A DNA stretch of 8,999 nt from an uncultured Bacteroidia bacterium (lineage in GTDB: Bacteria > Bacteroidota > Bacteroidia > Bacteroidales > UBA932). Positions 1 to 6,416 of the stretch are shown here, in pieces (within the stretch, counting starts at the first letter, position 1; the number at the start of each line of letters is the position of its first letter). A program made the translations under genes and the position numbers. The stretch covers positions 1-8,999 of the forward strand of contig CADBMK010000062.1 in the NCBI GenBank assembly GCA_902795785.1, written 5' to 3'. A model generated the notes under the pieces. It saw nothing but the letters and a program-made list of their open reading frames with translations, was not told the DNA's origin and made no database searches.

Positions 1-1
1 C

Positions 2-1381
2 ACTGTGGATATTTTCAATGAAGGTGTTGATATTCCGGAGATTAATCAGGTCATCCTTCTTCGTCCTACTGAGTCTCCTATTATCTTTGTTCAGCAGCTA
101 GGTCGTGGATTACGTAAAGCTGAAGGAAAGGAATTCGTCATAATTCTTGATTTCATTGGAAATTACCAGACCAATTATATGATCCCTATTGCTCTGTCTG
201 GAGATAGAACTGGTAATAAGGATAATATACGTCGTTCTCTGATGGAAGGCAACAACGTTATTCAGGGCGCCTCAACAATTTATTTCGATGAAATATCACG
301 TGAGCGAATCTATAAGTCCATAGATGCAGCCGACCTTAATCAGATCAGACTTTTGAAAAAGGAGTATCAGTCCTTGAAATTCAAACTCGGCCGTATTCCT
401 AGACTGACAGATTTCGATGATATGGGAGAACTTGACCCTCTACGTATTGTTGACAAAAAAGGTTCATATCAGGCATTCCTTAGGGAATATGAGAAGGATT
501 TTACCGAGAAGTGGTCTGATAAACAGTATCAGATTCTGGAGTTTATTTCCAGGAAATTTGCATCCGGTATGCGTATCCATGAGTTGTCTCTTCTCAGAAT
601 TTTGATTGATAATCCGGAGTCGGTGGATCAGTGGCTGCCGTTACTTAAGAGTAGGTACAATATTGTTCTGGATGAACATTCACTTCAGAATGTTGAGGCT
701 GTTTTGGCAGGCGATTTCTTCAGAGGAGAACGCTTCCATATAGCTCTTGCAAAAAGAACTCCTCAAGGCTTTAAACTCTCAGTATCATTTGAGGAGGCTT
801 TGAAAAATGAAGCCTTCCATGACGCTGTTATTGATTTATTGGAATTCGGTATCAACAGATATAAAAGAGATTATGCCAAGCCATATACGGGAACTCAATT
901 CAATCTGTATAAGAAGTATACCTATTCTGAAGTCTGCTGGCTTCTTGGGTGGAAAAAGGAAGAGGTCTCTTTGAATATTGGTGGCTACAAATACGATTCA
1001 TTTTCAAAGACATATCCTATCTTCATTAATTACGAGAAAGAGGATGATATTGCCGCTACAACTAGATATGAAGATAGATTCACAGATCCTTCTTCGTTAA
1101 CGGCCATATCTAAGAGTCGAAGAACAATCGATTCCGACGATGTTCAGAATGCTGTTCATAGTCAGGAGCGTGGTATCTTGATGCCTCTCTTCGTCAGGAA
1201 GAACAAAGATGACCAGACATCCAAGGAGTTCTACTTCCTTGGTACCATGCGTCACAACGGACACCTCCAGCAGTTTGTGATGGATGATACAGAAGATGTA
1301 ACAGCCGTAGAAATAGGTTATAAATTAGACACACCTGTAGAGAGTAATCTCTACGAATATATCACAGAACAATCATTATGA
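2..1381 (+). CDS. SF2 (DEAD/DEAH) helicase C-terminal part with DUF3427 domain; 5' end cut by window
   Basis: Partial gene: the reading frame is open to the left edge, so the GTG at 5 is an internal Val codon, not a start. The fragment opens with helicase motif V (VDIFNEGVDIP, visible residues 1-11) and motif VI (QQLGRGLR, residues 30-37; the arginine finger is among the Arg residues). These belong to the second RecA-like domain, which couples ATP hydrolysis to strand movement. From about residue 110 to the end the sequence resembles DUF3427, including a YSEVCWLLGW segment near 310 and LMPLFVRK near 393. Full-length relatives usually run to roughly 900-1000 residues, and many carry an N-terminal phospholipase-D-type nuclease domain; that part is outside the window. 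The stop codon overlaps the start of the downstream Nudix gene (ATGA), implying translational coupling. The likely role is nucleic-acid processing in repair or defence (inference). Family assignment is firm, biological role is not. Confidence 0.88.
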   Translation, partial: TVDIFNEGVDIPEINQVILLRPTESPIIFVQQLGRGLRKAEGKEFVIILDFIGNYQTNYMIPIALSGDRTGNKDNIRRSLMEGNNVIQGASTIYFDEISRERIYKSIDAADLNQIRLLKKEYQSLKFKLGRIPRLTDFDDMGELDPLRIVDKKGSYQAFLREYEKDFTEKWSDKQYQILEFISRKFASGMRIHELSLLRILIDNPESVDQWLPLLKSRYNIVLDEHSLQNVEAVLAGDFFRGERFHIALAKRTPQGFKLSVSFEEALKNEAFHDAVIDLLEFGINRYKRDYAKPYTGTQFNLYKKYTYSEVCWLLGWKKEEVSLNIGGYKYDSFSKTYPIFINYEKEDDIAATTRYEDRFTDPSSLTAISKSRRTIDSDDVQNAVHSQERGILMPLFVRKNKDDQTSKEFYFLGTMRHNGHLQQFVMDDTEDVTAVEIGYKLDTPVESNLYEYITEQSL

Positions 1382-1773
1382 AAACAATAGAAGTCGTAGC
1401 AGCAATCATTCGTAAGGACAATAAAATCTTCGCCACCCAGCGTGGCTATGGAGAATTTAAAGACTGGTGGGAATTTCCGGGCGGCAAAATGGAGGCAGGG
1501 GAGACTCCAGAGCAGGCTCTAGTCCGTGAAATACATGAAGAACTTGATACTGATATCAGTATTGACAAGTTCCTTTATACCGTAGAGTGGGACTATCCAA
1601 AGTTCCACCTTACCATGCATTGCTATATCTGCTCTCTACTCACCGAATCTCTTCACCTCAATGAGCACGAGGCTGCCCGCTGGCTGACCAAGGAGGATAT
1701 CCACTCCGTTAACTGGCTTCCTGCAGATGAGATTCTCCTTCCGATGATTGAGGAAGAATTAAAGAGTATATAG
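1378..1773 (+). CDS. MutT/NudG-like Nudix hydrolase ((deoxy)nucleoside triphosphate pyrophosphohydrolase)
   Basis: A 131-residue single-domain Nudix protein, the usual length for MutT/NudG-type enzymes. The Nudix box is complete: G36, E42, R50-E51-I52 and E54-E55, which bind the catalytic Mg2+. The usual Gly after the EE pair is Asp57, a tolerated variation. The preceding WWEFPGGKMEAGE (residues 30-42) is typical of MutT and CTP-pyrophosphohydrolase types. Family members hydrolyse damaged or non-canonical (d)NTPs to the monophosphate plus pyrophosphate in the cytosol. The ATG overlaps the upstream helicase stop by 4 nt and there is no independent ribosome-binding site, so the two proteins are probably made together. 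Substrate cannot be read from the sequence: 8-oxo-dGTP, 5-methyl-dCTP or a signalling nucleotide are all possible. Confidence 0.92.
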   Translation: MKTIEVVAAIIRKDNKIFATQRGYGEFKDWWEFPGGKMEAGETPEQALVREIHEELDTDISIDKFLYTVEWDYPKFHLTMHCYICSLLTESLHLNEHEAARWLTKEDIHSVNWLPADEILLPMIEEELKSI

Positions 1774-1798
1774 AAAACTATTTAAAACAATATTAACC

Positions 1799-2440
1799 AT
1801 GAAAAGAACTATTCTTATTATTGCAGCCTTATTCTCATTTGTTGCTTTGTTTGCTCAAAACAAAGGTGATAAGTATATTTCTGCTGCAGCCTCATTGTCC
1901 TTCGGATCTCAGAATACCAGGACCACTGTTCAATCTATAACTAAAACTCAAAAGAGTCCATTAACAACAGAAATTGACTTAATTGGAGAGTTTGGATATT
2001 TTATCACTGATAATGTTCGTCTTGGGCTTGCTCTCGATTTTCCTATCACATCAAGCCCTAGTTCAAAAGAAAACGGTAAGTGGTTAAGAAATAATACCGT
2101 TGGATTAAGTTTTAATCCGAATGTGGCATATTATTATAAATTGACAGAGGGTTTGTATTATACACCAGAGGCAGGCGTTTCATTTGGGTTTGGATCTTAT
2201 AAGCAGGAGATTTCTTCCGATTCATCGTATTCAAATGGCTATACAAACTGGGGAATTAATGTTACTCCTTTAGCTCTTGAATATCAAGTGAATCCCAAAA
2301 TTGCTCTTGGCATCGGTGTATTTTCATTTGGCTATAATGAATTGAAAATTAAGAACAAATCATCCGATACGTCCGTTGCCTATGGTCAGTTTAAGTTTGA
2401 TTTTAATTCTGCATTTATCAGCGTCCGCTTTTATCTGTAA
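1799..2440 (+). CDS. secreted outer-membrane beta-barrel protein
   Basis: A 213-residue protein with a clear Sec signal peptide: K2-R3, a hydrophobic core at 4-18 and a Bacteroidota-style cleavage site before Q20 (LFAQ). The mature part alternates polar and aromatic/hydrophobic residues in strand-like blocks with Asn/Ser/Thr-rich turns. It ends in a hydrophobic, aromatic strand (FISVRFYL), as in small 8-stranded outer-membrane barrels (OmpW/OmpX-like or the PF13505/PF13568 group). No enzymatic motif is visible. The gene begins 25 nt after the Nudix stop with no terminator between, so it may be read through from the helicase operon. A functional link to those cytosolic enzymes is not evident. 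A strong hairpin terminator follows. Barrel class is likely; exact family and ligand are unknown. Confidence 0.75.
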   Translation: MKRTILIIAALFSFVALFAQNKGDKYISAAASLSFGSQNTRTTVQSITKTQKSPLTTEIDLIGEFGYFITDNVRLGLALDFPITSSPSSKENGKWLRNNTVGLSFNPNVAYYYKLTEGLYYTPEAGVSFGFGSYKQEISSDSSYSNGYTNWGINVTPLALEYQVNPKIALGIGVFSFGYNELKIKNKSSDTSVAYGQFKFDFNSAFISVRFYL

Positions 2441-2464
2441 TTGACTCTTATATATAATTCATAT

Positions 2465-2499
2465 GGCAGAGGACTTATATGCGGTTCTCTGCCGTTTTT
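2465..2499 (+). terminator. rho-independent terminator after the beta-barrel gene
   Basis: The stem GGCAGAG (2465-2471) pairs perfectly with CTCTGCC (2487-2493). It can extend by one A-T pair past a G/A mismatch, around an AT-rich loop. It is followed by GTTTTTATTATTT. It lies 24 nt after the barrel stop codon and directly before the stop of the convergent DUF1653 gene. It therefore ends the + strand transcript; the T-run sits only on the + strand side. Confidence 0.85.
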
Positions 2500-2500
2500 A

Positions 2501-2737
2501 TTATTTCTCGGCTAATGCTTCGGCCTCGGTGATGGGGGAGAAGCGGTCCTGAAGGCGGCCGTCTCGGTTGACTTTTTCGAAGAACATATCGTATGGGCGG
2601 ACCCAGATGTCGCCATCGCCGTACATTGCTTGGTAGACGACTACTTTCTCCTGCGTTTCACTGTTTTTAGCAATGTGGAGGAGGCGGTAGATGCCGCCCT
2701 TGAAATGGCGGTAGTATTGGGCTGTGTTATTGTTCAT
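2501..2737 (-). CDS. DUF1653 domain protein
   Basis: A 78-residue protein matching the small DUF1653 family across nearly its whole length. The signature is YYRHFKGGIYRLLHIAKNSE (residues 8-27), then VVVYQAMYGDGDIWVRPYDMF (about 32-52) and a C-terminal RFSPI segment. Such proteins are soluble, unlinked to a known pathway, and widespread in bacteria as single genes or as a domain on larger proteins. There is no signal peptide or membrane segment. The gene converges on the beta-barrel gene and is divergent from the TPR/TonB gene, with a 145-nt AT-rich gap in between. It appears monocistronic. Function unknown. Confidence 0.85.
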   Translation of the reverse strand: MNNNTAQYYRHFKGGIYRLLHIAKNSETQEKVVVYQAMYGDGDIWVRPYDMFFEKVNRDGRLQDRFSPITEAEALAEK

Positions 2738-2811
2738 AAAGCAATGTAATAATGATCAATTAAACATACAATATTTATTTATGAAATGTAACCATATTGT
2801 TAAGTATTTAT

Positions 2812-2819
2812 TATCTTTG
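2812..2819 (+). promoter_or_regulatory. probable -7 promoter box for the TPR/TonB gene
   Basis: TATCTTTG matches the Bacteroidota -7 consensus TAnnTTTG exactly and would start transcription near 2825, giving a leader of about 55 nt. No TTTG is present at the expected 19-21 nt upstream, so this is a one-element match. The leader is rich in A and C (repeated AACACT-like words) and has no Shine-Dalgarno sequence before the ATG at 2883. Confidence 0.4.
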
Positions 2820-2882
2820 ATAGATAAAGCCTAAAATAATTTAGCTTGAACTATAATCACAACACTTAACACTAACAAAGCA

Positions 2883-4241
2883 ATGAAAATAAGTAATCGC
2901 TTCTCAGTTATTTCCGTTTTTATTCTGAGTTGTTCTTTTTTGTTCCTGTCTTTAGGATCTGTGAACATGTATGGTCAGTCTGCATTGGAAAATGGATACA
3001 ATGCGTATAATCAAGGGCATTATGAGCAGGCTGTGACCTCCCTGAAAGAGGCAGTGGCCGAGACTCCGGAGAATGCGTATGTGTATCTGTATCTGGGAAT
3101 GGCAAATGCGGAGCTGAAGCATTACGATGATGCTGGGGATGCTTATAGCTATGCCATTAAGTATGGAGAGGGTAATAAAAAGCTGCTTGGGCAGGCGTAT
3201 GTTGGAAGAGGACTGGTTTATTCCCGGGGTTTTATGTTTGACAAGTCTGATGCAGATTATAATGCAGCACTGCAGCTTAATCCAAATAATCTAAATGCAA
3301 GGTTGCTGAAGGCCCGGAATCAGACTCAGAGAGGTAATTTTGCTGAGGCAATCGAGCTATATGATGGAATAATTGAGAGTTATCCGGATGCTGCTATCTA
3401 TTCTCTTAGAGGATCTCTCAAGATACTTCTTTCTGATTATGAAGGTGCGAAGGCTGACATCAATAAGAGTATAGAACAGAATCCTGCGGATGCGTATGCG
3501 TATCTTTCAAGAGGACGCATATTACAGAATCAGGGAAACAAAGAAGATGCAGAGAAGGATTTCAATACAGTATTGCAATTGGATAACAAACCATATGAGT
3601 TGACAGGGGCGGCCGCTTTTGCTTACCATTATTTAGGTAGGGATGACCTGGCTGTTAATAATATCAATCGGGCAATGAAGTTTAAAGAATTGCTTGGAGG
3701 AGCGAGTGCTGAAGACTGCTATAATGCAGCCTGCCTGTATTCGTTGGTTAAAAATAATGATATGGCAATGTATTACTGTTGCCAAGCATTAAGAGGCGGT
3801 TTCTCCGACTTCTATTTACTGTCAAAAGATCCCCTTCTTGAAAATGTCAGAAATGACAAAGATTTTCAAAAATACATAACCTTCTATTGGCCTAAATCAA
3901 TTGCGTCGTTAAGCCCATGTCAAGAGAGGACGCCTGAGGTTATTGAATTGCCATTATTTCTCGGACGTCATGCTAATTCGTTCAGTACTTGGGTTACTTC
4001 TCATTTAAGATACCCTGAAAATGCTAGAAGAAATAGCATTGAAGGAACGGTTACTTTAAGGTTCTATGTCGAGAAAGATGGTTCAATACGCGATGTGAAA
4101 GTTCTTTTTAGCGCAGATCCAGACTTGGATGCGGAAGCTGTCAGGGCTGTCAAGTCATCGCCTAAATGGACTCCAGGAAAGTTGGATGGTGAGAATGTCC
4201 GTGTATACTATTCATTCCCGGTAGTATTCCGTTTAAGATAA
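2883..4241 (+). CDS. secreted TPR protein with C-terminal TonB-like domain
   Basis: A 452-residue protein. Residues 1-32 form a signal peptide or N-terminal membrane anchor (hydrophobic 8-27, then a GQS cleavage-like site). Residues 34 to about 340 hold at least six tetratricopeptide repeats, e.g. GYNAYNQGHYEQAVTSLKEA, followed by a helical segment starting AEDCYNAACLYSL. This is a protein-interaction scaffold. Residues 363-452 are a TonB C-terminal domain: RYPENARRNSIEGTVTLRF, then VEKDGSIRDVKV, DAEAVRAVKSSPKWTPGK and a final VYYSFPVVFRL strand. In TonB this fold touches the TonB box of outer-membrane receptors. The Pro-rich periplasm-spanning linker of true TonB is absent, with TPRs in its place, and no ExbB/ExbD lies nearby. 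It probably acts in the periplasm as an envelope scaffold or M56/BlaR-like partner rather than a transport TonB (inference). Confidence 0.85.
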   Translation: MKISNRFSVISVFILSCSFLFLSLGSVNMYGQSALENGYNAYNQGHYEQAVTSLKEAVAETPENAYVYLYLGMANAELKHYDDAGDAYSYAIKYGEGNKKLLGQAYVGRGLVYSRGFMFDKSDADYNAALQLNPNNLNARLLKARNQTQRGNFAEAIELYDGIIESYPDAAIYSLRGSLKILLSDYEGAKADINKSIEQNPADAYAYLSRGRILQNQGNKEDAEKDFNTVLQLDNKPYELTGAAAFAYHYLGRDDLAVNNINRAMKFKELLGGASAEDCYNAACLYSLVKNNDMAMYYCCQALRGGFSDFYLLSKDPLLENVRNDKDFQKYITFYWPKSIASLSPCQERTPEVIELPLFLGRHANSFSTWVTSHLRYPENARRNSIEGTVTLRFYVEKDGSIRDVKVLFSADPDLDAEAVRAVKSSPKWTPGKLDGENVRVYYSFPVVFRLR

Positions 4242-4248
4242 CGGCAGA

Positions 4249-4280
4249 TTTGCGGATGGTGGCGAAATAATATATATTTG
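4249..4280 (+). promoter_or_regulatory. Bacteroidota-type promoter for the preA-like gene
   Basis: TTTG at 4249-4252, a 20-nt spacer, then TATATTTG at 4273-4280. Both elements match the Bacteroides -33/-7 consensus (TTTG, 19-21 nt, TAnnTTTG) with optimal spacing. The predicted start is near 4287, leaving a leader of about 38 nt before the ATG at 4325. The gene is therefore probably transcribed separately from the TPR/TonB gene, which ends only 8 nt before the -33 box. Confidence 0.75.
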
Positions 4281-4320
4281 ATAAGCAGTGAGACTGCCAG
4301 CTAACCATATAATCCGCAAA
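4249..4320. repeat. 9-bp inverted repeat framing the preA promoter
   Basis: TTTGCGGAT (4249-4257) and its exact reverse complement ATCCGCAAA (4312-4320) are separated by 54 nt. The left arm contains the -33 TTTG box and the right arm ends 4 nt before the start codon. It could be two half-sites for a regulator that loops DNA over the promoter. On any transcript entering from upstream it could also form a long-range stem near the start codon. Function is inferred only from placement. Confidence 0.5.
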
Positions 4321-4324
4321 AGAT

Positions 4325-5776
4325 ATGCATATCCACGAAGAAGCCGCACGCTGCCTATTATGTGCAGATGCCCCCTGCAGTAAGGTCTGCAGGAAGAGTG
4401 ATCCGGCAAGGGCTATCCGGGCCGTCCGTTTTGGAAATGAGTCATTGGCTCGCCAGTGGGTATCGGAGGCTGATGATTCCGAGTTGGAGGCTGCCGAAAA
4501 GGCGTGCATCCATTATGATTATCCAATCCGAATCAGAGAGTTGGTAAAGTCTCTGCCGGAAGTAACTGATGGCGGAAAAACAGGTCTGCCGTCACTTGCC
4601 ATAGAGTTTTGCGGTATTCATTGTGAGAATCCTTTCTTTCTGGCATCCTCTGCTGTCTGTACCAACTATGATATGGTATCCAGGGCCTTTGATGCGGGAT
4701 GGGCAGGAGTTTTCTACAAGACAATCTGCATGCAGGAGATAAAGGAAGTGTCTCCGCGTTTCGATGCTGTGTATGAGAATGGCAGGAGCGGGGACTTCTA
4801 TGGCTTCAGGAATATGGAGCAACTTAGCGAGAATCCTGTGGAGATGGACTTCGATATCCTGAAGAGGCTCAAGCGGGATTATCCCTCAAAGGTGGTGATT
4901 GCTTCCATTATGGGGCAGAAGGAAGAAGACTGGATTGAGCTGGCAAAGATGGCTGAGGCAGCAGGCTGTGATGCCGTAGAACTGAATTTTTCCTGCCCTC
5001 AGATGCGTCTCTCGGGGATGGGCAGCGATGTGGGGCAGAATTCGGAACTGGTCACATTCTACACGTCCTTCGTGAAACGGAATGTAAAGATTCCTGTCAT
5101 TCCTAAGATGACTCCTAACGTCACCCATATATCCCAGCCGGCAATGGGTGCGTATTTTGCGGGTGCAGATGCCATATCCGCCATCAATACCATCAAGAGC
5201 GTCACGCTGGGGGAGGGGGCGGATGTAAGCGGCAGCCATACCACGTCCGGCTATTCCGGCCGGGCCGTTAAGCCTATAGCCCTCAGGCATGTCCTGGAAA
5301 TGGCAAAGAATCCTATTATGAAAAACATCCAGTACAGCGGCATAGGCGGTATAGAAACCTGGCGTGATGCCCTGGACTTCATTCAGTTGGGATGCCGGAA
5401 CGTGCAGGTCTGCACTGCTGTTATGCAGTATGGCAACAGGATAATCGATGACTTGATACTGGGCCTTCAGAACTATATGGCCAGCCACGGAATCGGCAGT
5501 CTTGATGAACTTGTCGGAGAACTGCTGCCGCAATTCCTTCTGCCGCATGATCTGGACAGGGATACCATTGTCTTCCCTAAGGTTGACAGGGATAAATGCA
5601 TAGGCTGCGGACGCTGTTATACATCCTGTATGGACGGCGGACACCAGGCCATCAGTTTTGGCGAAGACCGTCAGCCTCGTGTAAACGGAGCCAAGTGCGT
5701 TGGCTGCCTGCTCTGCCGTCTGGTATGTCCTTCCGGTGCCATCTCACCGGCAAAAAGAATTCCGAAAAGAGACTGA
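4325..5776 (+). CDS. preA: PreA-like dihydropyrimidine dehydrogenase/DHOD-type Fe-S flavoprotein with extra N-terminal Cys domain
   Basis: A 483-residue protein, about 70 residues longer than E. coli PreA (about 411). Residues 1-80 resemble the start of the PreT/GltD Fe-S domain (C10, C13, C18, C22, then DPARAIRAVRFGN and CIHYDYPIRIREL). The second Cys cluster of that domain is missing. Residues 90-390 are a dihydroorotate-dehydrogenase-type FMN barrel: NFSCP at 221-225, KMTPN at 261-265, NTIKS at 288-292 and GIGG at 339-342. Residues 421-474 hold two ferredoxin-type [4Fe-4S] motifs (C425/428/431/435 and C458/461/464/468). Family members reduce uracil or thymine (or the reverse) in the cytosol with an NAD(P)H-oxidising PreT partner. 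No PreT gene lies in this window. Position 236, which by motif comparison faces the catalytic Cys of mammalian DPD, is Val in GSDVGQ. Fold is certain; the exact substrate is not. The gene converges with the flavodoxin gene, with 4 nt between stops. Confidence 0.85.
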   Translation: MHIHEEAARCLLCADAPCSKVCRKSDPARAIRAVRFGNESLARQWVSEADDSELEAAEKACIHYDYPIRIRELVKSLPEVTDGGKTGLPSLAIEFCGIHCENPFFLASSAVCTNYDMVSRAFDAGWAGVFYKTICMQEIKEVSPRFDAVYENGRSGDFYGFRNMEQLSENPVEMDFDILKRLKRDYPSKVVIASIMGQKEEDWIELAKMAEAAGCDAVELNFSCPQMRLSGMGSDVGQNSELVTFYTSFVKRNVKIPVIPKMTPNVTHISQPAMGAYFAGADAISAINTIKSVTLGEGADVSGSHTTSGYSGRAVKPIALRHVLEMAKNPIMKNIQYSGIGGIETWRDALDFIQLGCRNVQVCTAVMQYGNRIIDDLILGLQNYMASHGIGSLDELVGELLPQFLLPHDLDRDTIVFPKVDRDKCIGCGRCYTSCMDGGHQAISFGEDRQPRVNGAKCVGCLLCRLVCPSGAISPAKRIPKRD

Positions 5777-5780
5777 CCGG

Positions 5781-6350
5781 TTATAGCTTTTCTATCGCCT
5801 TGAGGCAGTTATGCTTGTCCTTTGGGGTTAATTGCGGATGCATCACGGTGCCGCCCCTGTCAATGGTGGAGACAATCTTGAAGCCTGAGTATCGGCATAT
5901 CTCACGCATTGCGCGGATGGCGCCTCTGGACTGCTTGAACCAGATGTTCCAAGGCCAAGGAGTGGTGCAGGTGCTCAAAAGGATGCATTTCTTCCCCTTC
6001 ATCAGGGGCTCGGGGAAGCGGGGAGTGTCACGCATCATTCCATAGACGATGCGGTCAAACAGGACCTTCATCTGGCCGGGGATGTTGCCCCAGTAGCAAG
6101 GTGCTCCCATGATGATGGCATCGGCCTGCTGAATCATCTTCAAAACCCTCTGGGAGTCGTCCTCTCCAAGCACGCAGCTGCATTTGGCCCTGCAGGCCAT
6201 ACAGCCTATGCAGGGCTTGATGCTTAGTTCATTGGTGTAGACAGTCTGCACCTTGTCTCCTCTGTCCTGTGCCTTGTCCTGCATTATGCCAAGCATCTGC
6301 GAGAGCAGGCCCTTCTTCTTAGGACTTCCGTTTATGATCAAAATGTTCAT
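5781..6350 (-). CDS. flavodoxin-fold NADPH-dependent FMN reductase / iron-sulfur flavoprotein-like
   Basis: A 189-residue cytosolic protein. The N-terminal strand and P-loop (NILIINGSPKKKG, residues 2-14) bind the FMN phosphate. ADAIIMGAPCYWGNIPGQMK (76-95) is the second flavin-contacting loop, followed by LFDRI. Residues 45-59 contain a compact Cys cluster, C47, C50, C53, C57 and C59, placed where archaeal and clostridial iron-sulfur flavoproteins (ISF) bind a [4Fe-4S] cluster. A further conserved-looking STCTTPW segment near 126-132 follows. The expected role is electron transfer or quinone/flavin reduction; the physiological partner is unknown. The start codon has no Shine-Dalgarno sequence but sits behind an exact TAnnTTTG box. 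It converges with the PreA-like gene, another Fe-S flavoprotein, which may or may not be related in function. Confidence 0.85.
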   Translation of the reverse strand: MNILIINGSPKKKGLLSQMLGIMQDKAQDRGDKVQTVYTNELSIKPCIGCMACRAKCSCVLGEDDSQRVLKMIQQADAIIMGAPCYWGNIPGQMKVLFDRIVYGMMRDTPRFPEPLMKGKKCILLSTCTTPWPWNIWFKQSRGAIRAMREICRYSGFKIVSTIDRGGTVMHPQLTPKDKHNCLKAIEKL

Positions 6351-6370
6351 TTTTCAATAGTTTTATTTTT

Positions 6371-6378
6371 CAAATATA
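6371..6378 (-). promoter_or_regulatory. probable -7 box for the flavodoxin gene
   Basis: On the - strand, 6378 to 6371 reads TATATTTG, an exact match to TAnnTTTG. Transcription would start about 6364, giving a leader of only about 14 nt before the ATG at 6350. No TTTG is found 19-21 nt upstream. Instead that region holds 15-nt repeats, so the promoter may rely on an activator or be repressed by a bound protein. Confidence 0.45.
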
Positions 6379-6416
6379 GAAATTTAGGATATAGTGGTTT
6401 AACGTATAGTAATTTA
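6375..6416. repeat. three 15-nt-spaced direct repeats (TATAGnnnTTTA)
   Basis: TATAGAAATTTA (6375-6386), TATAGTGGTTTA (6390-6401) and TATAGTAATTTA (6405-6416) occur at an exact 15-nt period. The first overlaps the -7 box of the flavodoxin gene and the third overlaps the stop codon of the winged-helix gene. The core TATAG and TTTA are invariant while the middle three bases vary. Spacing of about 1.5 helical turns is compatible with cooperative binding sites. Alternatively it is a small intergenic repeat family. The unit is too short and irregular for CRISPR. Confidence 0.6.

Noticed and set aside
2922..2933. Lipobox-like ILSC in the TPR/TonB protein signal region
   Set aside because: The Cys is at residue 17 in the middle of the hydrophobic core and the preceding residues do not fit a lipobox; the GQS site at 31-33 is a better export cleavage site.
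4886..5644. 252-residue open frame on the - strand within preA
   Set aside because: Fully antisense to a strongly supported Fe-S flavoprotein gene; no domain or signal recognised in its translation.
5764..5792. GAAAAG/CTTTTC stem between the convergent preA and flavodoxin genes as a bidirectional terminator
   Set aside because: Only six AT-rich pairs with a large loop and no clean T-run directly after it on either strand; too weak to call.
5596..6045. 149-residue + strand frame bridging preA and the flavodoxin gene
   Set aside because: Overlaps the ferredoxin Cys motifs of preA in another frame and is antisense to the flavodoxin gene; no family resemblance.
6375..6416. Possible short CRISPR array
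   Set aside because: Repeat core is 12 nt with only 3-nt spacers and no cas genes are nearby.
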